Part shown: piece after piece, positions 15,878-23,571 of the stretch
Layout of the letters: each line of letters opens with the position of its first letter
Position numbering within the stretch: the stretch's first letter is position 1
Origin: Flavobacteriales bacterium UBA3376
Lineage (GTDB): Bacteria; Bacteroidota; Bacteroidia; Flavobacteriales; Weeksellaceae
DNA: 31,522 nucleotides
Assembly (NCBI GenBank): GCA_002359055.1
Contig: DEQC01000105.1
Span: forward strand, 16,656-48,177
Direction of reading: 5' to 3'
Translations under genes and position numbers: made by a program
The notes under the pieces: model-generated
What the model saw: only the letters and a program-made list of their open reading frames with translations
Databases searched by the model: none
What the model was told of the DNA's origin: nothing

Positions 15878-16513
15878 ATGCTTCGTATATTTTTTGTTTT
15901 TTTCTTAAGTTCAATTGCTTTGTTTCAACTACAAGCTCAGAGCGATTATGAAAAAGACATGAAAGCTGCTTTGTCCGAATGGGATTTTCGAAATTCTAAT
16001 TTGGATTACGAAAATTTGGCTAATGATTTTGAGGAAATTTATAATGCAAATAAAAACCAATGGTTGCCTAAATATTATTCAATGTTGATGCAAACTTTGG
16101 CGGCGACTAAAAAAGATGCGAAGCAAGCAATTAAAATTTCCAATCAATTAGAAAAAGAATATTTGGAATTGGAAAAACTAAATGCTGACCAAGATGAGAT
16201 TTTGGTTTTAAGAGGAATGTTTAGAACCCTAAAAGTTGCAAAAGATCCTGAAACTTATCGAATGACGCTTTCCTCTGGCGTTTTATGGGATTTTAATGAA
16301 GCTTTGAAAATCAATCCGAACAATCCAAGGGCAACTTATTTATCAGCTTATTTCAATATGCAATCAGCACCATTTTGGGAAACTGATCCTAAACGATATT
16401 GCTCATCCATGGTCGAAGCAAAAGAATTGTTTGCAAAAGAAAATAAACCCGAATTAGAACCGCAATGGGGAGAATTTCAAGTAGAAGAAATTTTGAAATC
16501 AGTTTGTAATTAG
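15878..16513 (+). CDS. Exported protein of unknown function, helical repeat-like
   Basis: 211 aa. A Sec signal peptide (MLRIFFVFFLSSIALFQLQA, cut before QSDYEK) is followed by a helix-rich sequence. Segments such as WLPKYYSMLMQTLAA and FNEALKINPNNPRATYLSAY look like TPR helices (the NPNNPRA turn is typical), though no full set of TPR units can be counted. Two Cys lie in the C-terminal third (YCSSM and the end, SVCN). No lipobox or T9SS signal is present, so it is probably periplasmic. Its stop overlaps that of the convergent gene on the other strand by three bases. Confidence 0.75.
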   Translation: MLRIFFVFFLSSIALFQLQAQSDYEKDMKAALSEWDFRNSNLDYENLANDFEEIYNANKNQWLPKYYSMLMQTLAATKKDAKQAIKISNQLEKEYLELEKLNADQDEILVLRGMFRTLKVAKDPETYRMTLSSGVLWDFNEALKINPNNPRATYLSAYFNMQSAPFWETDPKRYCSSMVEAKELFAKENKPELEPQWGEFQVEEILKSVCN

Positions 16514-17208
16514 ACCTTGCTCTGATTGAGCGTAAGTATATATTTATCGATATAAAATTGCCTTTTTTTGAATTTGTATTGTTGAATGTATCTCGGATGC
16601 TCAAGTGCAGTTATTTTTTCAAACATTTGAATTTCATCGTTTAAAATTTCGATGTAATCCGCACTTTTTTTACCCAAAACAAAAACTTCTGAAGTATCGA
16701 TTCCCAAATCAATATGTTTCTTCAAAATTTTGATCATATAATTTTTCAAACTGTTGAACAAAACCTTATTGTCATAATAGTTCGCATTGACCCAACGATC
16801 GGGACCTTTGTTTTGAACAATTGCCAATGGAAAAGGAGAGTTGATATAAAATTGACTGTAAAATTCTTTCACTCCACCAAATTCATTGATCATATCATAA
16901 AGAAAAACTGAAGAAACTTCATGTGTTTTTGCAGATTTCATTTTGATTCCACAATTTTTTTCCAATTGTTTTGTGTCAGTAAAAGGAATTCCGGTCACAG
17001 CTGCTCCATGACGACTTGGATTGATGCCCAAAATAAATTTCCGTTCGTTGGTGTCATTATAAAATTTCTTATAAAACTGACGCATCACCTGCATGGTTTC
17101 AGGATTTTCTACGAAAGGATTGAGCACGCTAAAACCTTTGGGAAGTTTGCCTTCGAATTTTAAGTTTTGATTGAACGCTATGATTTTATCGGCGAATGTT
17201 TCTGTCAT
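16510..17208 (-). CDS. Uracil-DNA-glycosylase-family protein (DUF4918/SMUG2-like)
   Basis: 232 aa. The UDG-fold motif 1 region reads LGINPSRHGAAVTGIPFTD, and the C-terminal motif is EHPRYI, as in the SMUG2-like/DUF4918 family common in Bacteroidota. The expected role is removal of uracil or related bases in base-excision repair, though activity is inferred from the family. The start is taken as ATG 17208 (MTETFADKI); the frame is open 17 codons further up, but that extension (MNLSVIFYECF...) lacks family sequence. It lies 61 nt after the polyprenyl synthase gene in the same direction and may be co-transcribed with it. Confidence 0.85.
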   Translation of the reverse strand: MTETFADKIIAFNQNLKFEGKLPKGFSVLNPFVENPETMQVMRQFYKKFYNDTNERKFILGINPSRHGAAVTGIPFTDTKQLEKNCGIKMKSAKTHEVSSVFLYDMINEFGGVKEFYSQFYINSPFPLAIVQNKGPDRWVNANYYDNKVLFNSLKNYMIKILKKHIDLGIDTSEVFVLGKKSADYIEILNDEIQMFEKITALEHPRYIQQYKFKKRQFYIDKYILTLNQSKV

Positions 17209-17269
17209 ATTAACATTAAAAGTATAAAAACATTCATAAAAAATAACGCTCAAATTCAATTAATTCAAA

Positions 17270-18244
17270 CTATTTTTTTCTTTCCATCACATAAGTAACC
17301 ATAGTGATTAATGAATCTTTGTATTCGCTGTCTGGAAATTCATCCAACACTTTTAGTGCTTTATCGCTGTATTCGTGCATCACTTTTTTCGTGTATTCAA
17401 TTCCTCCATTATCTTTCACATATTGAATGATTTGTTGCACTCTTTTTTGATTTTTGTTGTGACGTTTGATGGAGTTGACCAACCACTTTCTATCTTTATC
17501 TGAAGCTTTATTTAAAACATGGATCAGAGGCAAAGTCATTTTTTGTTCTTTGATATCGATGCCCACAGGTTTCCCTATCAAATCTGAACTCGTATAATCG
17601 AACAAATCATCTTTGATTTGGAAAGCCATACCCACCAAGTTTCCAAATTCATTCATCTTTTTACAAACTTCTTCTGAAGCATCTACAGAACGAGCACCTG
17701 CTTCACAACAAGCAGCGATAAGTGTAGCGGTTTTTTGACGAATGATTTCATAATAAACATCTTCTGTGATGTCTAATTTTCTCGCCTTTTCGATTTGCAA
17801 AAGTTCACCTTCTGACATTTCTTTGATAGCGACAGAAACCACTTTCAGTAAATCGAAATCTTCATTCTCAGTCGATAAAAGCAAAGTTTTTGACAATAGA
17901 TAATCGCCCACCAACACAGCGATTTTATTTTTCCATAAAGCATTGATAGAGAAAAATCCACGTCTCATATCGCTATCGTCCACCACATCGTCATGCACAA
18001 GAGTTGCAGTATGAATCAATTCGATCAGTGCTGCAGCTCGATAACTTCTTTCTTGAAATTCACCAGTCAATTTAGCCGTTAGAAAAACAAACATAGGTCG
18101 CATTTGTTTTCCTTTGCGACGAACGATATAGTGAGTGATTCTGTCCAACAATGGAACTGAACTTTTCATAGATTCATAAAACTTTGTTTCAAAAAGTTTC
18201 ATTTCCTCTGCAATTGGCGCTTTTATTTTTTCGGATATTTTCAC
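17270..18244 (-). CDS. All-trans polyprenyl diphosphate synthase (long-chain)
   Basis: 324 aa. It extends allylic diphosphate with IPP to make the side chain of menaquinone. The first Asp-rich motif is DDVVD (85-89, in LVHDDVVDDSDMRRG) and the second is DDLFD (212-216, in QIKDDLFDYTSS). GKQMRP near residue 45-50 and KTATL around 171-175 are also family landmarks. The fifth residue before the first motif is Ala80, small, consistent with a long-chain product. Length and motifs resemble IspB/HepT-type proteins; the exact chain length cannot be read. It sits 4 nt downstream of the secreted-protein gene at 18249, so these are probably one operon. Confidence 0.93.
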   Translation of the reverse strand: MKISEKIKAPIAEEMKLFETKFYESMKSSVPLLDRITHYIVRRKGKQMRPMFVFLTAKLTGEFQERSYRAAALIELIHTATLVHDDVVDDSDMRRGFFSINALWKNKIAVLVGDYLLSKTLLLSTENEDFDLLKVVSVAIKEMSEGELLQIEKARKLDITEDVYYEIIRQKTATLIAACCEAGARSVDASEEVCKKMNEFGNLVGMAFQIKDDLFDYTSSDLIGKPVGIDIKEQKMTLPLIHVLNKASDKDRKWLVNSIKRHNKNQKRVQQIIQYVKDNGGIEYTKKVMHEYSDKALKVLDEFPDSEYKDSLITMVTYVMERKK

Positions 18245-18248
18245 TTGT

Positions 18249-19187
18249 TTATTGGGCTAATGAATGAATACATTGAATACTTTGTTCGACATGAAAATTT
18301 CTTTTTTTGAAGTTTTCGTTGCTGAAGCAAATGATGTTTGGATTTTCAGGTTTGATTGCAATTCCTTCGGTTTGACCAACTTGTGGAACAAAACCTAAAG
18401 GTAAACTGAATTTGTTCAAACGATCTAAAAATAATTTGTCTTCGTTTTTTTTATTGGGCAAAGAAAAACCAGAAATAAACGCAAATCCGTCCGGTGTATA
18501 ACCGATAAAATAAAATCCATGAGTGTTTGAAATCGGATTGGCATCGACAGTTGCTCCAGTGACCATATAATTGGTTTTGAAAGTTTCTACTTTCACTGCA
18601 CTTTGTTTGCCTGGTTTCACTTCCAATGTATAATGTGTGGTTTGTAAATTCGTCCATTCTTTGGTAAATAAATGCAATTTGCCATTGTAATAAAAAAAAG
18701 CTTCGCAATCAAAGTTTGTCTTTTTATTTCCTGGATTGAAATCCGTTTGCTCTTCATATTCAAATTCGATTTTCTCAGCTTCCACCGAAATTATTTTCTC
18801 GTTTGAATTTAATTCCTCAATCGGAAAATAATAAATTGTTAGATCTTTTCGATTCCCTAAATTATTGCCAAAATCGCCGATAAAAACATATTCGTCGCTA
18901 AAAGCGATTTCTTCCCAATCGACATTCATCGCATTGCTGATTTTCACAGTTTGAACAGTTTTACCAGATTTTGGGTCGATTTTATAAATTTCTGCTTTTC
19001 CACCACTGTCATTATTTCCCCAATAAAAATCTTGATAGAATTCTAAAGACGAGATTTCATCAAGATTTTCACTGATTTTTAAAGTGCGAATTTGATAGTT
19101 TTCTATGCTCAGAGTATCTATCTTCATTTGTGCCGAAAGATTCAGCATCATCAAACCAATAAAAGAAAACAATATTTTTTTTGTCAT
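18249..19187 (-). CDS. Exported protein of unknown function, beta-propeller-like
   Basis: 312 aa. A signal peptide (ILFSFIGLMMLNLSAQ) is followed by repeated short beta strands such as YWGNNDSGGKAEIYKIDP, DWEEIAFSDEYVFIGDFG and FDCEAFFYYNGKLHLFTKEW. The recurring acidic-aromatic blocks suggest a beta-propeller with few blades, perhaps a SdiA-regulated or phytase-like propeller, but no family is firmly recognised. No T9SS sorting domain is present. Its start lies downstream of a -7 box combined with a 16-bp palindrome (19213-19234), so it may be regulated, together with the polyprenyl synthase that follows 4 nt later. Confidence 0.75.
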   Translation of the reverse strand: MTKKILFSFIGLMMLNLSAQMKIDTLSIENYQIRTLKISENLDEISSLEFYQDFYWGNNDSGGKAEIYKIDPKSGKTVQTVKISNAMNVDWEEIAFSDEYVFIGDFGNNLGNRKDLTIYYFPIEELNSNEKIISVEAEKIEFEYEEQTDFNPGNKKTNFDCEAFFYYNGKLHLFTKEWTNLQTTHYTLEVKPGKQSAVKVETFKTNYMVTGATVDANPISNTHGFYFIGYTPDGFAFISGFSLPNKKNEDKLFLDRLNKFSLPLGFVPQVGQTEGIAIKPENPNIICFSNENFKKRNFHVEQSIQCIHSLAQ

Positions 19188-19212
19188 CTCGTGAGTTTCA
19201 CTTTTAGAAGCC

Positions 19213-19234
19213 CAAATATACTACAATTGTAGTA
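19213..19234 (-). promoter_or_regulatory. -7 box overlapping a 16-bp perfect palindrome (possible operator)
   Basis: On the minus strand TATATTTG (19213-19220) lies 25 nt before the start codon. Directly upstream, overlapping by two bases, is TACTACAATTGTAGTA (19219-19234), a perfect palindrome in the promoter spacer, a position suited to repressor binding. No regulator is encoded next to it. Confidence 0.5.
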
Positions 19235-19327
19235 AGTATGTAAAATAAACTATTTGGCTTATTTAGAAAAATTATAAGCTTATTTGATCGAAAGTTGTGG
19301 AAATCTTTGATGAATGAGCAAATGATT

Positions 19328-20506
19328 TCAATCGAATTGTTCTATTTTTTTACATTTTATGATTTTTTTTCCAACAATGCTTTGAGTGAAAATCAAACTT
19401 GAATTTTCACTTTCTTTGATGTTGAATTTTTTTCTGATATTTTCCACCGACAAAGGATGATTTTTTGAAATGATATGAAAAGCCGTGTTTTTTAAAGTTT
19501 TTTTCGGATTTTTAATTTCTTCTAAACATTCAAAAATTTTACCAGGAAAATCTTTAATGAGTTGATCTGAAGTGTATAGATGAGTGTTTTTTTCTAATTT
19601 ATAAAGTTCGAATTTTTCTGCTATGAATTGAAAAGCTCCTGATTTCATAAGGGCTGAATTGGGTTCATAAATGTATTTTTTGAAATCTGAAAATTGAACT
19701 TTTGCTTGGGATTCATCGCTCAGTTTGAATGAAAATTTAGGATGATTGCTTTTTAAATTAACGGCATGAATTTGAGGGTTTTCTTGAATTTTATTTTGGC
19801 AAATCAACAGAAGTTCCTTCATTTCGTTTTTTACAGCGACCAAATGGATTTCCTGAATTTGAGGAATTTTTTGAATCGCCATTTTTAGATCAAATAAAGG
19901 TGATAATTTGATCATGACGGTTTTCGAACGTTGATTTAAATTTTCAATATGCTCTAAAATATTGGGTTCTAAATCTTCTAAAAGAAATTTTTTCTGAGCA
20001 TTTTTCCTTCTTGCCGGATCTAAATAAATCACATCCCAATTTGCATTTGGATTTTCATTGAAAATTTTTTCAAAATCGGAATTGATGTATTTTAAATTGT
20101 TTTGTTGTAAAGTTTTGTAGTTGTGTTTTGAAATTTCAACCAAGTTTTCGTTTTTTTCTACAGCTGTTACCCAATTGAATTTTTTGCTAAAAGCATATGC
20201 ATCGATTCCCATTCCTGCGGTTAGGTCAATTAGCGAATCACCTTGAACCAATGAAGCTTTGTATTCAGCAGTAGCAATGGATGAAGCTTGTTCTAAATTG
20301 ATCTGAGGAGGAAAAATAATGTGGTCAGTTTCAAATAAAAAAGGAAATTTAGTTTTTGAAATTTGCAAACCTTTGATTTGTTGAGCCAACTCCAAGGAAG
20401 AAACTTTAGGGAAAGGAGATTTTTTAAGTGCGATTTTTCGATGATCAACAGTTAAATTATCTTTCAAAAACTTTTGAACTTCTGTTTTTAATAGGTTTGA
20501 ATTCAT
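19328..20506 (-). CDS. THUMP-like class I SAM-dependent methyltransferase (PG_1098-type)
   Basis: 392 aa. The central Rossmann domain has SAM motif I LIDLTAGMGIDAYAFS (about 92-107) and motif IV YLDPARR (161-167), the DPAR form typical of this family. The N-terminal helical part and the C-terminal part (HIISKNHPLSVENIRKKF) fit the Bacteroidota THUMP-like/PG_1098 proteins, which probably modify RNA. The start is ATG 20506 (MNSNLLKTEV): TAACTTTG lies five bases upstream, and the 47-codon open extension above it has no family sequence. It is divergent from gldF. Confidence 0.85.
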   Translation of the reverse strand: MNSNLLKTEVQKFLKDNLTVDHRKIALKKSPFPKVSSLELAQQIKGLQISKTKFPFLFETDHIIFPPQINLEQASSIATAEYKASLVQGDSLIDLTAGMGIDAYAFSKKFNWVTAVEKNENLVEISKHNYKTLQQNNLKYINSDFEKIFNENPNANWDVIYLDPARRKNAQKKFLLEDLEPNILEHIENLNQRSKTVMIKLSPLFDLKMAIQKIPQIQEIHLVAVKNEMKELLLICQNKIQENPQIHAVNLKSNHPKFSFKLSDESQAKVQFSDFKKYIYEPNSALMKSGAFQFIAEKFELYKLEKNTHLYTSDQLIKDFPGKIFECLEEIKNPKKTLKNTAFHIISKNHPLSVENIRKKFNIKESENSSLIFTQSIVGKKIIKCKKIEQFD

Positions 20507-20511
20507 GAGTG

Positions 20512-20519
20512 CAAAGTTA
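20512..20519 (-). promoter_or_regulatory. -7 box of the THUMP-like methyltransferase gene
   Basis: Minus-strand TAACTTTG, with 5 nt between it and the ATG, exactly as seen for lnt. No clear -33 TTG. If real, the mRNA is leaderless or nearly so. Confidence 0.45.
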
Positions 20520-20682
20520 ATTGATAAACCTAAATCTGATGATAATTTTGTAGATAAATGTACTAATCGAAAGTAATAAACGTTTTTATTGATCGAATGG
20601 ATAAAATAAATTCTACTTAGAGTTTCTTTTCTAAAAATCTTTATCAACTTTGTATGTTGAAAATAAAAAAAGATAAAAATAG

Positions 20683-21411
20683 ATGATTCAAATATTTAAA
20701 AAAGAATTAGCGAATTTTTTTACAGGCTATATGGCATATATAAGTGCGTCTGCGTTTGTAGTAATTTGCACATTGTTTTTATGGTTTTTCGAAAATGAAT
20801 TTAATATTTTCAATATTGGAACTGCGACTTTGAGTAGTTTCTTTTTTATTTCTCCGTGGATTTTATTGTTTTTGATTCCAGCGCTTACGATGCGTACTTT
20901 GTCGGAAGAAGAAAGTTCGGGAACTTTGCAGTGGTTGTTTACTCAACCTTTGAAAATTAGTGGAATTGTTTGGGGAAAATATTGGGCAGTCATCGTTGTC
21001 TTATTGTTTTCAATCGTTCCAAGTTTGATTTTTATTTATACGTTGAATCATTTTATAGCAGAAGGTCAAAGTTTGGATTATGGCGTATTTAGCAGTGGAT
21101 ATTTAGGTTTATTTTTATTAGGAAGTTGTTTTGCTGCCATAGGGATTTTTACCTCATCGCTTACAAACAATCAAGTTGCAGCATATATCAGTGCGGTTTT
21201 ATTATGTTTTGTTTTGTTTTATGCATTCGAAAGTTTAGCATCTTATAATTTGATGGGAACTGCTGATTATTATGTTCAGAAATTAGGAATGTATGTTCAT
21301 TATCAACGTTTGCTCAAAGGGATAATCGATACAAGAGATGTGATATATTTTATAGTCATCATTGGTTTGTTCTTGACTTTGACTCAATATAATTTAGAAA
21401 AGAAAAAATAG
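20683..21411 (+). CDS. gldF: Gliding-motility ABC transporter permease GldF
   Basis: 242 aa integral membrane protein of the ABC-2 permease type with six hydrophobic segments (first: ISASAFVVICTLFLWFF). The cytoplasmic loop MRTLSEEESSGTLQWLFTQPLKISGIVWGK is characteristic of this permease class. With GldG (15 nt downstream) and the ATPase GldA it forms a transporter needed for gliding in Flavobacterium johnsoniae, though not in all relatives. gldA is not adjacent in this window. The start is ATG with an A-rich upstream sequence. Confidence 0.92.
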   Translation: MIQIFKKELANFFTGYMAYISASAFVVICTLFLWFFENEFNIFNIGTATLSSFFFISPWILLFLIPALTMRTLSEEESSGTLQWLFTQPLKISGIVWGKYWAVIVVLLFSIVPSLIFIYTLNHFIAEGQSLDYGVFSSGYLGLFLLGSCFAAIGIFTSSLTNNQVAAYISAVLLCFVLFYAFESLASYNLMGTADYYVQKLGMYVHYQRLLKGIIDTRDVIYFIVIIGLFLTLTQYNLEKKK

Positions 21412-21426
21412 TTAAATCGAAAGAGA

Positions 21427-23103
21427 ATGAGAAGAGGTTTTAAAAGTTTCGCAATTTCATTGGCTATTTTATTGGGAATTGTTGTTTTGTCTGAGTTTAT
21501 TTTCAAAAGATTTGATATGACTCAAGACAAGCGATATACTTTGAGTGATACGACTTACAATATTTTAGAGCAAATCGAAGATCCTTTGAAAATAAGTGTT
21601 TTATTGGGTGGAGAATTGTCAGGGGATTATCGAACTTTAAAGAATGAAATTTCATTTATTTTGGATGAATTTAGAAATATCAATCCAAAAATCACTTATG
21701 AATTCATAGATCCAACCAAGGAATTTACCAACGAAGATTTACAGACAATTGGTTTAGCGCCAGCTCCAGTTCGTACGGACAAAGGTGTTTTGAATGTTTA
21801 TCCATATGCGAAAATGCTTTATCAAGGAGAAGAATATTGGATGGAAACTTTGGTAAATGATCCAACTTTACAATTTGAAGAATTGGCTTTGGCTTCGACC
21901 GAAAAGTTAGAATATCTTTTCATGGATAACATCAGAAGTGCGACTCAAATCGATAGAAAAAACATTGGATTTTTGGTGCATCACGACGAATTGCCAGAAA
22001 TTTATATGGATGGATTTGGTCGTTCTTTGGCCGATAATTATAATGTCGATGTTTACATTCAGCCGATTCAAGATTCTACTTATACTTTGAAAGAATCTGA
22101 TATAGAAATTTTGAAGCGTTTCGATGCTTTGGTGGTTGCTAAACCGACTTTACCATTTACAGAATCCGATAAAATAGTGATGGATCAATACATCATGAAT
22201 GGAGGTCGAATGATGATTTTGGCTGAAATGGTAGATGCTGAAATGGATAGTATTTTCAGAAGTGGAAAAATCGTGGCTTTTCCAAGGGATTTAAAGATCA
22301 ATGATTTTTTATTCAACTATGGTGTGCGCATCATTCCGACCATGGTCAAAGATTTAGAAGCAGCTAAAATCGTTTTGGCCGATGGAGAAACTTCTTCAGG
22401 AAATATAAGTTATAACACTTATACATGGCCGTATTTTGTGCGAGGATTTAAAGCTGATCCAAGTCCAATAACCGAAACTGTAAATTCAGTGAAATTTGAA
22501 TTTGCAAATCCAATTGAAATTTTAGATAATCCCAATGTAGAACCAACGGTTTTATTGGCAAGTTCGCCTTATACGACTTTACAACAATCGATGAGTTTTG
22601 TTGAATTGACTGAAGTGGGCGAATTGTATCCGGAAGAATATGGAATGGGAAGAATTCCATTGGCGGTTTTATTGGAAGGAAATTTCAAGTCAATGTACGC
22701 TTCGAGATATGAAAGACAAGAGATTCCAAACTTTAAATCAGAAACTACAGACGGGAAAATCATAGTTGTAGGTGATGGAGATGTCGCTAAAAATCATGTT
22801 CTGATGGGGCGTCCTATGCGTTTAGGAGAAGATAAATATTCAATGCGTCCAGACAATCCAAAACAACGTCCAGTGACTTATGATAATCAAAATTTCTTAT
22901 TGAATTCATTGGATTATCTTTTGGGTGAAACTGACTTTTTATATTTAAAAAATAGAAAGTTAGAAATTCCGAATTTAAATGAAACCAAAGTGAAATTAAA
23001 TAAATCGGAATGGCAGCTCAAAAATTTATTGATACCTACTATTTCGATTTGGTTGATAGGAATTTCAATGATTTTATGGAGGAAAAAGAGGTTTGGAAAG
23101 TGA
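21427..23103 (+). CDS. gldG: Gliding-motility-associated ABC transporter substrate-binding protein GldG
   Basis: 558 aa. An N-terminal membrane helix (AISLAILLGIVVLSEFIF, about 9-26) is followed by FDMTQDKRYTLSDTT, the conserved opening of GldG/DUF7088 proteins. A large extracytoplasmic part follows, and a C-terminal helix (LIPTISIWLIGISMILW) is followed by a basic tail. Glutamine-rich ligand-binding GATase-like regions such as DALVVAKPTLPFTESDKIVMDQYIMNGGRMMIL are typical. The gene follows gldF by 15 nt and forms an operon with it. Confidence 0.93.
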   Translation: MRRGFKSFAISLAILLGIVVLSEFIFKRFDMTQDKRYTLSDTTYNILEQIEDPLKISVLLGGELSGDYRTLKNEISFILDEFRNINPKITYEFIDPTKEFTNEDLQTIGLAPAPVRTDKGVLNVYPYAKMLYQGEEYWMETLVNDPTLQFEELALASTEKLEYLFMDNIRSATQIDRKNIGFLVHHDELPEIYMDGFGRSLADNYNVDVYIQPIQDSTYTLKESDIEILKRFDALVVAKPTLPFTESDKIVMDQYIMNGGRMMILAEMVDAEMDSIFRSGKIVAFPRDLKINDFLFNYGVRIIPTMVKDLEAAKIVLADGETSSGNISYNTYTWPYFVRGFKADPSPITETVNSVKFEFANPIEILDNPNVEPTVLLASSPYTTLQQSMSFVELTEVGELYPEEYGMGRIPLAVLLEGNFKSMYASRYERQEIPNFKSETTDGKIIVVGDGDVAKNHVLMGRPMRLGEDKYSMRPDNPKQRPVTYDNQNFLLNSLDYLLGETDFLYLKNRKLEIPNLNETKVKLNKSEWQLKNLLIPTISIWLIGISMILWRKKRFGK

Positions 23104-23131
23104 GATTATTGTTTTTTAAAAACTGTAAAAA

Positions 23132-23488
23132 TCAATAAGCCTGAATTAAAACTTCAGATGGAATATTTAGTTTTTTATTCAATTTTCTAATCATTCCAAG
23201 AGATAGCTTTCTTTTTCGATTTAGAATTTCGCTTGCTCTACTTTTTTGTCCAATGATTTCTGCTAAATCATTTTGTGAATAATTAAGTTGCTCCATTCTA
23301 AATTTAATCGCTTCAATTGGATCTGGAAGTTCAATAGGGAAGAATTCATTTTCGTAATTATCAGTTAAAATACCTAAGATTTCTAATTCGTCACCTTTTT
23401 TTGTTCCAGGTTTTGAATCAAAGATTTGTTCAAGTCTTTCCAAGGCTTGATTATAATCTTGCTCTGTTTTAATCGGTTTTATTTTCAT
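23132..23488 (-). CDS. higA: HigA-type antitoxin / HTH regulator
   Basis: 118 aa. The N-terminal region (IKTEQDYNQALERLEQIFDSKPGTKKGDELEILGIL) is the hallmark of the COG5499 HigA subfamily. The C-terminal XRE-type helix-turn-helix spans about 66-115 (YSQNDLAEIIGQKSRASEILNRK). In complete systems the toxin gene higB precedes it and HigA neutralises HigB and represses the operon. Here only the last codons of higB remain (23491-23571), so this is an orphan antitoxin. It may have been kept as a regulator or as protection against other HigB toxins. Stop codon 23132 lies close to the end of gldG. Confidence 0.9.
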   Translation of the reverse strand: MKIKPIKTEQDYNQALERLEQIFDSKPGTKKGDELEILGILTDNYENEFFPIELPDPIEAIKFRMEQLNYSQNDLAEIIGQKSRASEILNRKRKLSLGMIRKLNKKLNIPSEVLIQAY

Positions 23489-23490
23489 CT

Positions 23491-23571
23491 TTAAATATTG
23501 TTTGCATCAATTTTATCATATTCTGCATGCGTTCCAATGAACCGAATCCACATCATTTGATAATGATTTTT
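23491..23571 (-). pseudogene. higB: C-terminal remnant of HigB toxin
   Basis: In the minus-strand frame ending at TAA 23491-23493, two bases before the higA ATG, the translation reads WIRFIGTHAEYDKIDANNI, the highly conserved HigB C-terminus, preceded by NHYQMM. The rest of the toxin (about 75 residues) is missing; instead the stop region of the metalloprotease gene lies directly upstream. The boundary is near 23560-23575. The remnant cannot encode the nuclease. Confidence 0.8.

Noticed and set aside
17209..17259. 17-codon extension of the UDG-like gene
   Set aside because: AT-rich, unlike the family N-terminus; MTETFADKI at 17208 is the better start.
20507..20647. 47-codon upstream extension of the THUMP-like methyltransferase
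   Set aside because: No family sequence, and it would include the -7 box at 20512-20519.
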